Part shown: piece after piece, positions 15,787 through 25,325 of the stretch
Layout: every line of letters begins with the position of its first letter
Position numbering within the stretch: the stretch's first letter is position 1
Assembly: GCF_035917975.1 (NCBI RefSeq)
Contig: NZ_CP109130.1
Span: 6,882,001 to 6,946,000, forward strand
DNA length: 64,000 nucleotides
Source of the DNA: Streptosporangium sp. NBC_01756
Lineage (GTDB): Bacteria; Actinomycetota; Actinomycetes; Streptosporangiales; Streptosporangiaceae
Reading direction: 5' to 3'
Translations under genes and position numbers: made by a program
The notes under the pieces: generated by a model
Seen by the model: only the letters and a program-made list of their open reading frames with translations
Told to the model about the DNA's origin: nothing
The model's database searches: none

Positions 15787-15810
15787 GGTCCCGCTCTCCG
15801 GGGCGGGGCC
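15787..15810 (+). terminator. Candidate terminator hairpin after glnA2
   Basis: GGTCCCGC and GCGGGGCC form an eight-pair stem (one G-U) with an eight-base loop, starting two bases after the glnA2 stop. There is no T-run, which is common for actinobacterial terminators. Confidence 0.45.
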
Positions 15811-15964
15811 GCCGGGCCGTACGGCATGCCGCGCGCTGCCGTACCACTCCGGCACCATCGACCCCCTGATTCGCTGCGCACGCATCGGTTCCGGTAAAAT
15901 CGGTCGGTCCCTTTAGAGTGATTTTTGACGATCAATAGCCATATAAGGCGATAGGGAGGTCGGC

Positions 15965-16690
15965 ATGACGACGGCTGCCGAGCTGCAGACCGTGGTGACC
16001 GTTCCGGCGCGTTTCCGCGGGCCCGAAGGCACCGCGAACGGCGGTTGGATCGCGGGCACGGTCACCGAGGCCCTGCACGGTGCCCGGCACGACTCGGCCG
16101 TCGAGGTCACGCTGCACGCCCCCACGCCGCTGGACACCGAGCTGGCCCTGCGCCACCTCGCCAACACCGCGACCCTCACCCACGGCGACACCCTTCTCGT
16201 CGAGGCCATCCCGGTCACCGAGGAGCTCGACGCCCCGGCGTTCGTGCCCTTCAACAAGGCGGCCCTGGCCGAGGGCGGCTTCGCCGGATTCGCCGGCCAC
16301 GCCTTCCCCGGCTGCTTCGTCTGCGGCCTGCGCGACCCCGGCGACGGCCTGCGGATCTTCCCCGGCTCGGTGGCCGGCACCGACCTCGTCGCCGCCGGCT
16401 GGCGGGTGCCGATGACCGTCACCGACGAGGACGGCGCCGTCCCCGACTCGATCATCTGGGCCGCGCTCGACTGCGTCACCGGCTGGGCCCACTTCGCGCC
16501 CGGCGAGTTCGCCCTGCTCGGCCGCCTGACCGCGCAGGTCCACCGCCGGGTCTACCCCGGTGGCACCTACTCCGTGGTCGGCCGCGCCACCGGCCGCGAG
16601 GGCCGCAAGCTCTTCGGCGAGAGCGCCGTCTACGAGGTGGACGGCACCTTGGTCGCCGCCGCCAAGGCCGTCTGGATCGCTCCCGCCTGA
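15965..16690 (+). CDS. Hotdog-fold protein, possible acyl-CoA thioesterase
   Basis: The 241-residue soluble protein looks like two hotdog modules. The second half has P-D-S-I-I-W-A-A-L-D-C-V-T-G-W, resembling the helical signature of thioesterase-superfamily proteins, followed by beta-strand patterns (Q-V-H-R-R-V-Y-P-G-G-T-Y). Between the halves lies C-F-V-C-G, a C-x-x-C-G pair that may bind metal or be structural. The ribosome site GGGAGG before the ATG is strong. Neighbours (glnA2, a protein kinase) give no functional hint. Thioesterase activity is inferred from fold resemblance only; a non-enzymatic acyl-binding role is possible. Confidence 0.75.
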   Translation: MTTAAELQTVVTVPARFRGPEGTANGGWIAGTVTEALHGARHDSAVEVTLHAPTPLDTELALRHLANTATLTHGDTLLVEAIPVTEELDAPAFVPFNKAALAEGGFAGFAGHAFPGCFVCGLRDPGDGLRIFPGSVAGTDLVAAGWRVPMTVTDEDGAVPDSIIWAALDCVTGWAHFAPGEFALLGRLTAQVHRRVYPGGTYSVVGRATGREGRKLFGESAVYEVDGTLVAAAKAVWIAPA

Positions 16691-16866
16691 AAGCACCGGG
16701 CCCGCTCCGGACCGAGCCGCCGGTCCGCCCGGACTGAGCCCCCGGTCCGGGTCGGGCGGACCGGTGGACCATCGGGCCGCTCCAGCCAGGCGGTCAGGCC
16801 GCCCGGACCGGGTCGGCGAGCTGCGCCAGGCCGAACCATCCGTCCGATTCCGGCGTTTACCATGCC

Positions 16867-19800
16867 GTGGTGATGTCGCAGAGACTCGGCGCCGGCGATC
16901 CGCAGCGCATCGGTGACCATCTCCTGGCCGGCCGTCTCGGCGAGGGCGGCCAGGGAGTGGTCTACGACGCGTACGACCCCGACGGGCACCGGGTCGCGAT
17001 CAAACTGCTGCACGCCGACGCCGACCGGGCCCGGATCGCCAGGGAGATCGCCGCCGCGACCAGGGTCTCCTCGTTCTGCACCGCCCGGGTGCTGCACGCC
17101 GATCTCGACGTGCCCCGCCCCTACATCGTCAGCGAGTTCATCGACGGGCCCAGCCTGCGCCAGGCCGTACAGGACACGGGGCCGTTGGCGGGGGACCGGC
17201 TTCGCCGTCTGGCCATCGCCGTCGCCACCGCGATGACCGCCATCCACGGGGCCGGAGTGGTCCACCGCGATCTCAAACCGGACAACGTGCTGCTCGGCCC
17301 CGACGGCCCCCGGGTCATCGACTTCGGCATCGCCCGCACCGCCGAGATGTCCCTCACCTCGACGGGGCTCGTCGTCGGCACCCCGACCTACATGGCGCCC
17401 GAGGTCCTCGCCGGGGCACGGGCCGGCGCCCCCGCCGACGTCTTCGCCTTCGGCGCCATCGTGCTCTACGCGGCCACCGGCCACGACCCCTTCCGCGCCG
17501 AGACCCTCGGCGCGGTCATGCACCGCGTGCTCTCCGTCCAACCCGACGTCTCACCCCTGCCGCCGGATGTGCGCCCGCTGGTCTCGGCCGCCCTGGCCAA
17601 GGACCCCGCCGACCGGCCGGCCGCCCGCGAACTGCTGCTGGCGCTGCTCGGCCAGGACAGCCCGGAGGCCGGGAGCCGGGCCGCCGCCGTCCTGCGGGCC
17701 GAGGCCGCACCCTCGCTCGGCCAGGTCGCCGAGGAGGTGTTCGCCCGGCTCGGGCCCGGCGAGCAGGAGGTCGTCCCCCAGATCCTGCTGCGCCTGGTCA
17801 GCGCGGACGGCCGCGAGGCCCGCGGCGCCGGGCGGGCCGAGATCGACGCCTCACCGGAGGCCGAACGGGTGCTGGCCGCGTTCGCCGCCGCCGGGCTGGT
17901 CCGGGTGACGGCCGAGGTCGTCACGCTGGAGCGGCCGGGTCTGCTGCGGGCCTGGCCGCGCCTGCGCGAATGGTCCGCCACCGAGCTGCCCGGTCTGCCG
18001 GTCCGGCAACGGGTCAGCGACGCCGCGCGGCTCTGGGAGGCGGGCGGGCGCAAGGACGGTGACCTCCTGCAGGGCACTCCACTCGACGAGGCGATGGAGT
18101 GGGCCGCCACCGGCCGCGGCCACATCAGGCTCAACCACCTGGAGACCGCGTTCCTGCGGGCCGCCGCCTCCCTGAGCCGCCACCGGGTCCGCCGGCGCCG
18201 CCTGTTCACCGCCGCCCTGGCCGTACTGCTCGCGGTGGCGCTGGCGGCGACGGTCATCGCCGAGCAGCGCCGGATCACGGTGGCCGCGCAGGGTGAGCGC
18301 ATCGCCGCCCAGCTGGACGAGGCCGTCGCCCGCCGCCTGGCCGGTCAGGCCGACGCGCTGAGGCGGGCCGACCCGCTGACCGCGATGCGGCTCAGCGCGG
18401 CTGCCTACGCGATCGCCCCGGTGGCCGAGTCCCGGGCGGCCCTGCAGAGCTCCCTCACCCAGCGGGAGACCTCGGTCGTGCCGGCGCCCCGATCCGGAAC
18501 GCACTACACGCTGAGCGTCGACGGCACGACGATGGTCGGCGCGGGCACCGGCGTGATCACCCTCTGGGACGCGGCCAGCGGGCGCGAGCTGCGCTCGATC
18601 CGGGCCCCCGGCCTGGTCCCGACCGGTATCGCGCAGGGCGCCACGCGGGAGTACGCCGCGATCGACACCGCCGGGGGCCTGCGCCTGTGGGACCTGCGGA
18701 CCGGCAGGCGACTGCCCGGAGCGTACGGCGAGGCGGGAAGCTGGGCCGCGATCAGTCCGGCCGGCACGGACCTGCTGTCGTTCGACGGCCCCACCCTGGT
18801 CGTCCGCGACCTCGAACATCGCAAGGAGAGGCTGCGTGTCCCGGGTGACCAGGTCTGGGGCCGGGCCGCAGGGGGCGGCCGCGCTGTGACGACCTCGGGG
18901 ACGGGGGCCGTCCGGCTGTGGGACCTGCGGACCGGCAGGGCGCTGCGTGCCCCGGCGCTGCCCGAGGGGACCGGAACGGTCGACGCCGCGCTGAGCGCCG
19001 ACGGGCGGACCCTGGTGCTGGAGCGGGAGGGCGCGCTGACGTTCCGGGACGTGGACTCAGGCAGGCGGCTCGGCGAGATCGACGTCCCGCGAGGAGGACA
19101 CCTGCTGTTCGCCCCGGACGGCCGCACCCTGGCGGTGCTCCATCAGGGCGGGGTCACCCTGGTGGGCGTGCCCGGTGTCGTGACGCTGCTGGATTACTCC
19201 ACCGACGAGCAGCCCACTGTCGAGAGTGTGCGCTTCTCCGAGGACGGCCGGGCGCTGCGCTTCGTCGACGGTGCCGGTTCGGTGGTCACGCTCGGCGTGC
19301 CCGGACGGTCCGGTGCCGGGATCGTCCAGGGCGGGACGCTCAGCCCGGACGGTGCCCGCACCGCCGCCCAGACCGCCTTCGGCACCCACCGGAAGGTCGA
19401 GGTGCGGGACGCCCGCACGGGCCGGGCCGCGGTCACGATGACCGTACCGCCGACCCCGCCGGCCCCCGAGTCGGGCGCCGGGTCGCTGGGCCTCGTCTTC
19501 AGCCCCGACGGTGCGACCCTCGCCGTCACCCCCGACTCCGAACCGGTGGTGCACCTGTTCGACACCACCTCGGGTGCACGTCTGGGCGAGCTGCGCTGGG
19601 ACGGCAAGTCCGCGTCGCGGGTCGCGTTCGACGCCGCGGGGAAGGGTCTCGCCGTCGCCGCGTCCAGCAGATCCGACCGGCCGTTCGTCCAGTTGTGGGA
19701 CGTCGCCTCCCGCAGGCAGGTCGGCCGGCTACCGGGCGGGGACACGACGGCCCTCGCTCTGGCGTTCCATCCGGACGGTGCGCGGCTGGCCCAGGGGAGT

Positions 19801-20313
19801 CCCGGCGGGGTCGCCCTGACGCCGCTGCGCGACGGCGCCGCCGCCGCGCTCGACGGGGTGGGCGACGCGCGCGCGGTGTCGTTCGACCCCGGCGGAGGGC
19901 TGCTCGCCGTCGGCGACGCCGCCGGGCGGGTCCAGCTGTGGGAGACCGCCACCCGGAGGCCGCGCGGTCCGGCGATCGCCGCGCACCCCGGAGGAGTGGA
20001 TCTCGCGGTGTTCTCGCCGGACGGCAGGCTGCTGGTCACCTCGGGCGGTGGCCGGGTGGCGCTGTGGGACGCGGCGAGCGGCGGGCAGATCGGGCAGCCC
20101 GCGGCGGGTGTGGAGCGGGCCGTGACGGGTGTGGCGTTCCCGGACGGCGGCAGGACGCTGCGGACGGTCAGCGCGGACGGCACCGTCGTCGACCGGCCAC
20201 TCGACCCGGGCCGTGCCGCCGGCGCGGTGTGCTCCCGCGCCGGCGGCGGGCTGTCCCCCCAGGCCTGGGCCCGGCACATCCCCGAACTCGCCTACCGCCC
20301 CACCTGCCGGTGA
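16867..20313 (+). CDS. WD40-repeat serine/threonine protein kinase
   Basis: A 1148-residue membrane kinase. The kinase domain (about 15-265) has the glycine loop G-E-G-G-Q-G-V-V-Y, A-I-K46, the catalytic H-R-D-L-K-P-D-N, D-F-G and A-P-E, so it should be active. A middle region (about 280-435) carries no motif I recognise. A single transmembrane helix follows near residues 443-463. The remaining 680 residues are WD40-like repeats with signatures such as R-L-W-D-L-R-T-G, L-W-D-A-A-S-G and Q-L-W-E-T-A-T, probably two propellers on the outer face. The layout resembles PkwA-type kinases of Thermomonospora. Three adjacent starts (GTG, GTG, ATG) are possible. It ends only 7 bp from the convergent hydrolase gene. 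Confidence 0.93.
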   Translation: MVMSQRLGAGDPQRIGDHLLAGRLGEGGQGVVYDAYDPDGHRVAIKLLHADADRARIAREIAAATRVSSFCTARVLHADLDVPRPYIVSEFIDGPSLRQAVQDTGPLAGDRLRRLAIAVATAMTAIHGAGVVHRDLKPDNVLLGPDGPRVIDFGIARTAEMSLTSTGLVVGTPTYMAPEVLAGARAGAPADVFAFGAIVLYAATGHDPFRAETLGAVMHRVLSVQPDVSPLPPDVRPLVSAALAKDPADRPAARELLLALLGQDSPEAGSRAAAVLRAEAAPSLGQVAEEVFARLGPGEQEVVPQILLRLVSADGREARGAGRAEIDASPEAERVLAAFAAAGLVRVTAEVVTLERPGLLRAWPRLREWSATELPGLPVRQRVSDAARLWEAGGRKDGDLLQGTPLDEAMEWAATGRGHIRLNHLETAFLRAAASLSRHRVRRRRLFTAALAVLLAVALAATVIAEQRRITVAAQGERIAAQLDEAVARRLAGQADALRRADPLTAMRLSAAAYAIAPVAESRAALQSSLTQRETSVVPAPRSGTHYTLSVDGTTMVGAGTGVITLWDAASGRELRSIRAPGLVPTGIAQGATREYAAIDTAGGLRLWDLRTGRRLPGAYGEAGSWAAISPAGTDLLSFDGPTLVVRDLEHRKERLRVPGDQVWGRAAGGGRAVTTSGTGAVRLWDLRTGRALRAPALPEGTGTVDAALSADGRTLVLEREGALTFRDVDSGRRLGEIDVPRGGHLLFAPDGRTLAVLHQGGVTLVGVPGVVTLLDYSTDEQPTVESVRFSEDGRALRFVDGAGSVVTLGVPGRSGAGIVQGGTLSPDGARTAAQTAFGTHRKVEVRDARTGRAAVTMTVPPTPPAPESGAGSLGLVFSPDGATLAVTPDSEPVVHLFDTTSGARLGELRWDGKSASRVAFDAAGKGLAVAASSRSDRPFVQLWDVASRRQVGRLPGGDTTALALAFHPDGARLAQGSPGGVALTPLRDGAAAALDGVGDARAVSFDPGGGLLAVGDAAGRVQLWETATRRPRGPAIAAHPGGVDLAVFSPDGRLLVTSGGGRVALWDAASGGQIGQPAAGVERAVTGVAFPDGGRTLRTVSADGTVVDRPLDPGRAAGAVCSRAGGGLSPQAWARHIPELAYRPTCR

Positions 20314-20320
20314 CCGCCGC

Positions 20321-21184
20321 TCAGCCGGACAGCCGGTCGGCGACCAGGGAGGCGCAGCGGTCCTCCAGCAGGATGGTGTAGTGGTTGCAGTCGTCGACCA
20401 GTTCGTCCTCCAGCGCGGGCAACCGCTCGGTCCAGGTGGCGGCCAGTTCCGCGGGGATCATGCCGACCGGCTGGTCGAGCAGCCCACGCGGGGCCCGCAG
20501 CAGCGACAGCGGCGACTTCACCGCGTGCAGCGCGGTCCCGATCGCCTCGCTCTCGGTGAGCAGCCACCGGCCGTCCTCGCGGATCGGCTCCTCCTGCGCC
20601 CGCGAGCGCACCGCGCCCTCCGGCCCGGTCGCGTCGTAGCGGACGTACTCCTCCACCAGGTCGTTCCAGTTCCCGGCGAAGGCGGGGTGCGCCTTGAAGA
20701 AGTCGACGTAGGCGCCGGTGCTCGGGAAGGTCTGGCCGAGCCGGGCGATGGCCGGGCCGAGCGTGGCCGACAGGACCGCGTCGGGGTCCAGCCCGGGAGG
20801 CAGCGGCAGCGGGAGACCGCCGTCGACCAGCACGACCTTGGCGTAGTCGCGGTCGGCCGCGGCCAGGGCGGCGACGTAGGCGCCCATCGAGTGACCGGTC
20901 AGCACGATGTCGGACTCCGCGCCCAGGGACCGGGCGACCAGGCCGACGTCCTCGGCATGCCGCCGCAGGCCGTACGGGCCGGGAAGACCGGCGCTGTGAC
21001 CGCGGCCCCGCAGGTCCATCGCGACCAGCGACCACTCGGCGGGCAGCCGCCGTGCGACCCCGGCCCAGGCCATGAGCGAGGCGGTGATGCCGTGTACGGC
21101 CACCACCAGACGCGGCCCGGTGCCGAACCGGGCGACCCGCAGCCGTCCCCCGGGGACGTCGACATCGCCGAAAACAGGATTCAA
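20321..21184 (-). CDS. Alpha/beta hydrolase
   Basis: This protein of about 287 residues has the hydrolase core: an oxyanion region V-V-A-V-H-G, the nucleophile elbow G-H-S-M-G with Ser near residue 99, and a late His in D-C-N-H-Y-T-I. I chose the TTG at 21184 because it is preceded by GAGGAG at about six bases; the upstream extension has no support. It could be an esterase, lactonase or epoxide hydrolase-like enzyme, and the substrate is unknown. It is divergent from an amidotransferase gene, with a perfect 16-bp palindrome between the two starts, so they may share control. Confidence 0.88.
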   Translation of the reverse strand: MNPVFGDVDVPGGRLRVARFGTGPRLVVAVHGITASLMAWAGVARRLPAEWSLVAMDLRGRGHSAGLPGPYGLRRHAEDVGLVARSLGAESDIVLTGHSMGAYVAALAAADRDYAKVVLVDGGLPLPLPPGLDPDAVLSATLGPAIARLGQTFPSTGAYVDFFKAHPAFAGNWNDLVEEYVRYDATGPEGAVRSRAQEEPIREDGRWLLTESEAIGTALHAVKSPLSLLRAPRGLLDQPVGMIPAELAATWTERLPALEDELVDDCNHYTILLEDRCASLVADRLSG

Positions 21185-21221
21185 GGGATTCTCCTCGGGA
21201 TCGGCAGGAGCTATCGCAAAC

Positions 21222-21237
21222 TGGGAGCATGCTCCCA
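21222..21237. promoter_or_regulatory. Perfect 16-bp palindrome in a divergent promoter
   Basis: TGGGAGCATGCTCCCA is a perfect palindrome located between the divergent hydrolase (TTG at 21184) and amidotransferase (ATG at 21255) genes. It is 18 bp before the latter. Its position and symmetry suggest a dimeric repressor operator acting on one or both genes. Confidence 0.55.
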
Positions 21238-21254
21238 CAGCTCATAATTACCGC

Positions 21255-21956
21255 ATGAGGGTTACCGTTGTTGAGCATGAAGCCGCCGCCGGTCTTGGGT
21301 TCTTCGCGGGGTGGCTGGACGCCGCGGGGGTCGGGTGCGAGGTCGTCCGGCCCTATCTGGGTGAGGCGGTGCCGGAGCGCGCCGGGGACGGGCTGATCGT
21401 GCTCGGCGGCGAGGCGGCGGCGTGGGAGGACGAACAGTACCCCTGGCTGCCCGCCACCCGCGACCTGATCCGGAGTTCGGTCGGCGGCGGCGTGCCGACC
21501 CTGGGAATCTGCCTGGGCGCCCAGCTCATGACGCTCGCCTGCGGAGGCGCCGTGGAACGGGGTGAGCACGGACTGGAGGTGGGCGCGACGGAGATCGTCC
21601 CGCTGCCGGCCGCCGACGCCGACCCGCTGTTCGCCGGGATCGGCCCCGCCCTCGCCGTCCAGTACCACGGAGATGCGATGACCCGGCTGCCCGCGGGCGC
21701 GGTACGGCTGGCCACCGGGGATCCCTACCCCAACCAGGCCTACCGGCTGGGCGAGCGGGCGTGGGCCGTGCAGTTCCACCCCGAGGCCACTCCGGAGATC
21801 TTCACGGAGTGGACCAGCGGCTCGGCCGACCAGCTGACCGCCCGGGGTTACTCGGTCGAGGAGCTCGGCACGCAGGTGAAGGAGGCCGAACCGCGCCTCA
21901 TCGACGCCTGGCGGCCGCTCGCCCGACGGTTCGCCGCCGCCGTCCAAACCGCGTGA
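21255..21956 (+). CDS. Class I glutamine amidotransferase-like protein
   Basis: This 233-residue stand-alone GATase1 domain has the catalytic Cys86 in G-I-C-L-G-A-Q and His176 and Glu178 in Q-F-H-P-E. It should hydrolyse a gamma-glutamyl amide bond, releasing ammonia or removing gamma-glutamyl groups. No synthetase domain is attached. Members of this group are usually annotated as GuaA-like amidotransferases, but some act as gamma-glutamyl hydrolases, for example in polyamine breakdown. The presence of a GlnA2-type gamma-glutamylation enzyme 6 kb upstream makes that option worth noting, although it is inference. The ATG at 21255 is chosen; the long upstream frame overlaps the divergent gene. 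Confidence 0.88.
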   Translation: MRVTVVEHEAAAGLGFFAGWLDAAGVGCEVVRPYLGEAVPERAGDGLIVLGGEAAAWEDEQYPWLPATRDLIRSSVGGGVPTLGICLGAQLMTLACGGAVERGEHGLEVGATEIVPLPAADADPLFAGIGPALAVQYHGDAMTRLPAGAVRLATGDPYPNQAYRLGERAWAVQFHPEATPEIFTEWTSGSADQLTARGYSVEELGTQVKEAEPRLIDAWRPLARRFAAAVQTA

Positions 21957-22219
21957 CCGCGCGATTACGTTGCGAATCCGCTAACGACGCTGCACACTTT
22001 CAGGATTAGCGTGTGCGATGGCGCCTCCGGTCGCCTGGAGGGTGGGGCGGCCCCGGGAGAGCGGGCGCAGGAGGAGCGGCGCCGTCCGCGCAGCCGGCCG
22101 GGACCGGAGCCGGGCGCGACCTCGGGCGGACGCGCTCCTTCGATCCGTCGGGACAGGGATGTCGGGGTAGGGATTGGGAAAGGCCACCCGTGCTTGCGAT
22201 GGAGGACGAGGGAGGGTCG

Positions 22220-25219
22220 GTGAACGCCGCATCCCGGATGCAGACGACCGCGGGGAGACTGGCCATGAGCGGTTTCGCCGACGGGGCCAGGGCCGAGAGG
22301 CTCCTCGACGAGCTGGGCCCCGAGGCGGTCGGCGACTTCGACCTGCTGGGCTCCCTGGTCGGCACGGCGGACCCCGATCTGGCGCTCACCTCGCTCAACA
22401 GGCTGACCGAACAGGACCCGAGTGTCCTCGGCGCGCTCCGGTCCGACCCCGGCCTGCGCCGCCGCCTTCTCGGGGTCTTCGGCGTCAGCGCCGCTCTCGG
22501 AGAGCACGTGGTCAGGCATCCCGAGCACTGGCGGCTCCTCGGCGAAACGCAGGCCGTGCAGCGCCCGACCTCGCAGCAGCTTCGCGCGGAGCTGCTGCTC
22601 GCGGTCGGCGCCGACCCCGACGACCCCGAGCCGCGGGCGGTGGACGCGGGCACCGCCACCCTGGTCGCGCTCCGGGTCGCCTACCGGGGCCGGCTGCTCC
22701 AGCTGGCCGCACGCGACGTCACCGGCGCGGCCTCGCTCGCCGAGATCGCCGCGGAGCTGTCGGACCTGGCGGGAGCCGCGCTGGAGGCGGGACTCGCCGT
22801 CGCGCGGGCCGAACACCCGGAGTCCGGCTCGGTACGGCTGGCCGTCATCGGCATGGGCAAGTGCGGAGCCCGCGAACTCAACTACATCAGCGACGTCGAC
22901 GTCGTCTTCGTGGCCGAACCCCAAAAGGACGCCTCGGGGGCCGTCGACGAGACCAAGGCCCTCCAGCTCGCCACCCGCCTGGCCCAGGGCATGATGCGCG
23001 CCTGCTCGGCCAGCACCCCCGAGGGCTCGCTCTGGGAGGTGGACGCGGCACTGCGTCCCGAGGGCAAGGCCGGCCCGCTGGTCCGCACCCTCGCCAGTCA
23101 CCAGGCCTACTACCGGCGCTGGGCCAAGACCTGGGAGTTCCAGGCGTTGCTGAAGGCCCGGCCGGTGGCGGGCGACCCCGCGCTCGGCGAGCAGTACGTC
23201 TCCGCGATGAACGAGATGGTCTGGCAGGCCGCCACCCGTGAGAGATTCGTCGAGGACGTGCAGGCCATGCGCCGCCGGGTCGAGGAGCACATCCGCGCCG
23301 GCGAGGCCGAACGCCAGCTCAAGCTCGGGCCGGGCGGCCTTCGCGACATCGAGTTCGCGGTCCAGCTGCTCCAGCTCGTCCACGGCCGCCTGGACCCCCT
23401 GCTACGCCGCCGTGCCACGCTCCCCGCGATCGCCGCGCTGTCCCGAGGCGGCTACGTCGCCAGGGAGGACGCCAAGGCCCTCGCCGAGGCCTACACGTTC
23501 CTGCGCCAGGTCGAGCACCTGATCCAGCTGCACCGGCTCCGCCGTACCCACGTGGTGCCGGAGGACGTCAACGACCTGCGGCGGCTCGGCCGGGGGCTGG
23601 GCATGACCAGCGACCCGGTGGGGGAGTTCACCACCCGATGGAGGCGGCACGCGATGGAGGCCAGGCGCCTGCACGAGAAACTCTTCTACCGGCCGCTGCT
23701 GCAGGCCGTGGCCCGCCTGCCGGAGTCCGAGGCCCGGCTGTCGGCCGTCGCCGCGCAGGCCCGGCTGGAGGCGCTCGGCTACACCGACCCGGCCGGGGCG
23801 CTCCGCCACATCAGCGCGTTGACCAGCGGCGTCTCACGCCGCGCGGCGATCCAGCGGACGCTGCTGCCCGTCATGCTCGGCTGGTTCGCCGACGCCCCCG
23901 ACCCCGACGCCGGCCTGCTCGGCTTCCGCCAGATCTCCGACAAACTCGGCGCCACCCCGTGGTATCTGCGGCTGCTGCGTGACGAGACCGCGGTGGCCGC
24001 CCGGCTCGCCCGGCTGCTCGGCACCAGCCGTTACGCGACGGGACTGCTGCTGCACGCCCCCGACGCGGTCGCGATGCTCGCCTCGGACACGGAGCTGGAT
24101 CCCCGGCCGCCCGAGGCCCTGCTGGCGGAGGCGCGGGCGACGGTGGGCCGCTACCCCGCCCACGCGGAGAACGCGGTGGCCGCGGTGCGCGGGCTGCGGC
24201 GCAGGGAGCTGTTCCGCACGGCGGTCGCCGACCTCACCGGGCACATCGACATCGAGCAGGTCGGCCTGGCGCTGTCCGCGCTCAACGACACCACGATCCA
24301 GGCCGCACTGGACGCCGCGATCGGCAAGGTCGAGATGGAACGGCGGGCCCCGCTGGGCACCCGGTTCGCGGTGATCGCGATGGGCCGCCTCGGCGGGCTC
24401 GAATGCTCCTACGGCAGCGACGCCGACGTGATGTTCGTGCACGCGCCGCTGGAGGGGGTCCCGGAGCGGGAGTCGACCGACGCGGCCTTCGCGGTGGCCA
24501 ACGAGCTGCGCCGCCTGCTGACCCTGCCGGCCCCGGACCCGCCGCTGCTCATCGACCCCGACCTGCGTCCCGAGGGCCGTCAGGGCCCGCTGGTCCGCAC
24601 GCTGGCCTCCTACGCCGCCTACTACGAGCGCTGGTCGTCGCCGTGGGAGTCCCAGGCGCTGCTGCGTGCCCGGTTCGCCGCGGGGGACCCCTCGCTCGGA
24701 GCCGGCCTCCTCGCGCTGGCCGACCCGCTGCGCTACCCGCCCGGCGGCATATCAGACACGGCGGTGCTGGAGATCAGGAAACTGAAGGCACGCATGGAGG
24801 CCGAGCGGCTGCCCCGGGGGGCCGACCCGGCCCTGCACACCAAGCTCGGCCCCGGAGGGCTGTCCGACGTGGAGTGGGTGGCCCAGCTCATCCAGCTCCG
24901 CCACGCCGGACGCCTGCCGTCACTGCGGACCACCCGCACCCTGGAGACGCTCCGTGCGGCGGTCGCCGAGGGTCTGCTGTCCCCCGAGGACGAGACCGCA
25001 CTGGCCCAGGCGTGGCGGTTCGCCTCACGCATCCGCGACGCCGTCGTCCTGGTCCGGGGCCGTGCGGCCGACTCGATCCCGGTGGACCTGCGCGAGCGCG
25101 CGCTCATCTCCCGCGCGATGGGATATCCGTCCGACAGCAGCGAGGACCTCGTGGAGGACTACCGTCGCATCACCCGCCGTGCCCGCCGGGTCATGGAACG
25201 TGCCTTCTACGAGGACTGA
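22220..25219 (+). CDS. glnE: Bifunctional glutamine synthetase adenylyltransferase/deadenylylase
   Basis: GlnE controls glutamine synthetase by adding AMP to a tyrosine and removing it again. This 999-residue protein has the expected tandem structure. The N-terminal nucleotidyltransferase-like domain (removal) has S-D-V-D-V-V-F-V near residue 222, and the C-terminal one (addition) has Y-G-S-D-A-D-V-M-F-V near 730. Each is followed by a helical GlnD-type domain with K-L-G-P-G-G-L. The GTG at 22220 is preceded by GGGAGGG at a good distance; an ATG at 22199 is a weaker alternative. The target is most likely GlnA1 at 33822-35246, which has the acceptor tyrosine. In Mycobacterium, glnE is essential. 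Confidence 0.96.
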   Translation: MNAASRMQTTAGRLAMSGFADGARAERLLDELGPEAVGDFDLLGSLVGTADPDLALTSLNRLTEQDPSVLGALRSDPGLRRRLLGVFGVSAALGEHVVRHPEHWRLLGETQAVQRPTSQQLRAELLLAVGADPDDPEPRAVDAGTATLVALRVAYRGRLLQLAARDVTGAASLAEIAAELSDLAGAALEAGLAVARAEHPESGSVRLAVIGMGKCGARELNYISDVDVVFVAEPQKDASGAVDETKALQLATRLAQGMMRACSASTPEGSLWEVDAALRPEGKAGPLVRTLASHQAYYRRWAKTWEFQALLKARPVAGDPALGEQYVSAMNEMVWQAATRERFVEDVQAMRRRVEEHIRAGEAERQLKLGPGGLRDIEFAVQLLQLVHGRLDPLLRRRATLPAIAALSRGGYVAREDAKALAEAYTFLRQVEHLIQLHRLRRTHVVPEDVNDLRRLGRGLGMTSDPVGEFTTRWRRHAMEARRLHEKLFYRPLLQAVARLPESEARLSAVAAQARLEALGYTDPAGALRHISALTSGVSRRAAIQRTLLPVMLGWFADAPDPDAGLLGFRQISDKLGATPWYLRLLRDETAVAARLARLLGTSRYATGLLLHAPDAVAMLASDTELDPRPPEALLAEARATVGRYPAHAENAVAAVRGLRRRELFRTAVADLTGHIDIEQVGLALSALNDTTIQAALDAAIGKVEMERRAPLGTRFAVIAMGRLGGLECSYGSDADVMFVHAPLEGVPERESTDAAFAVANELRRLLTLPAPDPPLLIDPDLRPEGRQGPLVRTLASYAAYYERWSSPWESQALLRARFAAGDPSLGAGLLALADPLRYPPGGISDTAVLEIRKLKARMEAERLPRGADPALHTKLGPGGLSDVEWVAQLIQLRHAGRLPSLRTTRTLETLRAAVAEGLLSPEDETALAQAWRFASRIRDAVVLVRGRAADSIPVDLRERALISRAMGYPSDSSEDLVEDYRRITRRARRVMERAFYED

Positions 25220-25325
25220 TGCTTCTCCCGCAGTTAACCTGAAGATCACTTTCTATTTGGTTCCAACCTTAAGGATCTTTTCTGGCCTGTTAAAAAACGG
25301 GTCACATCCCGAGGAAAGGAACCCT

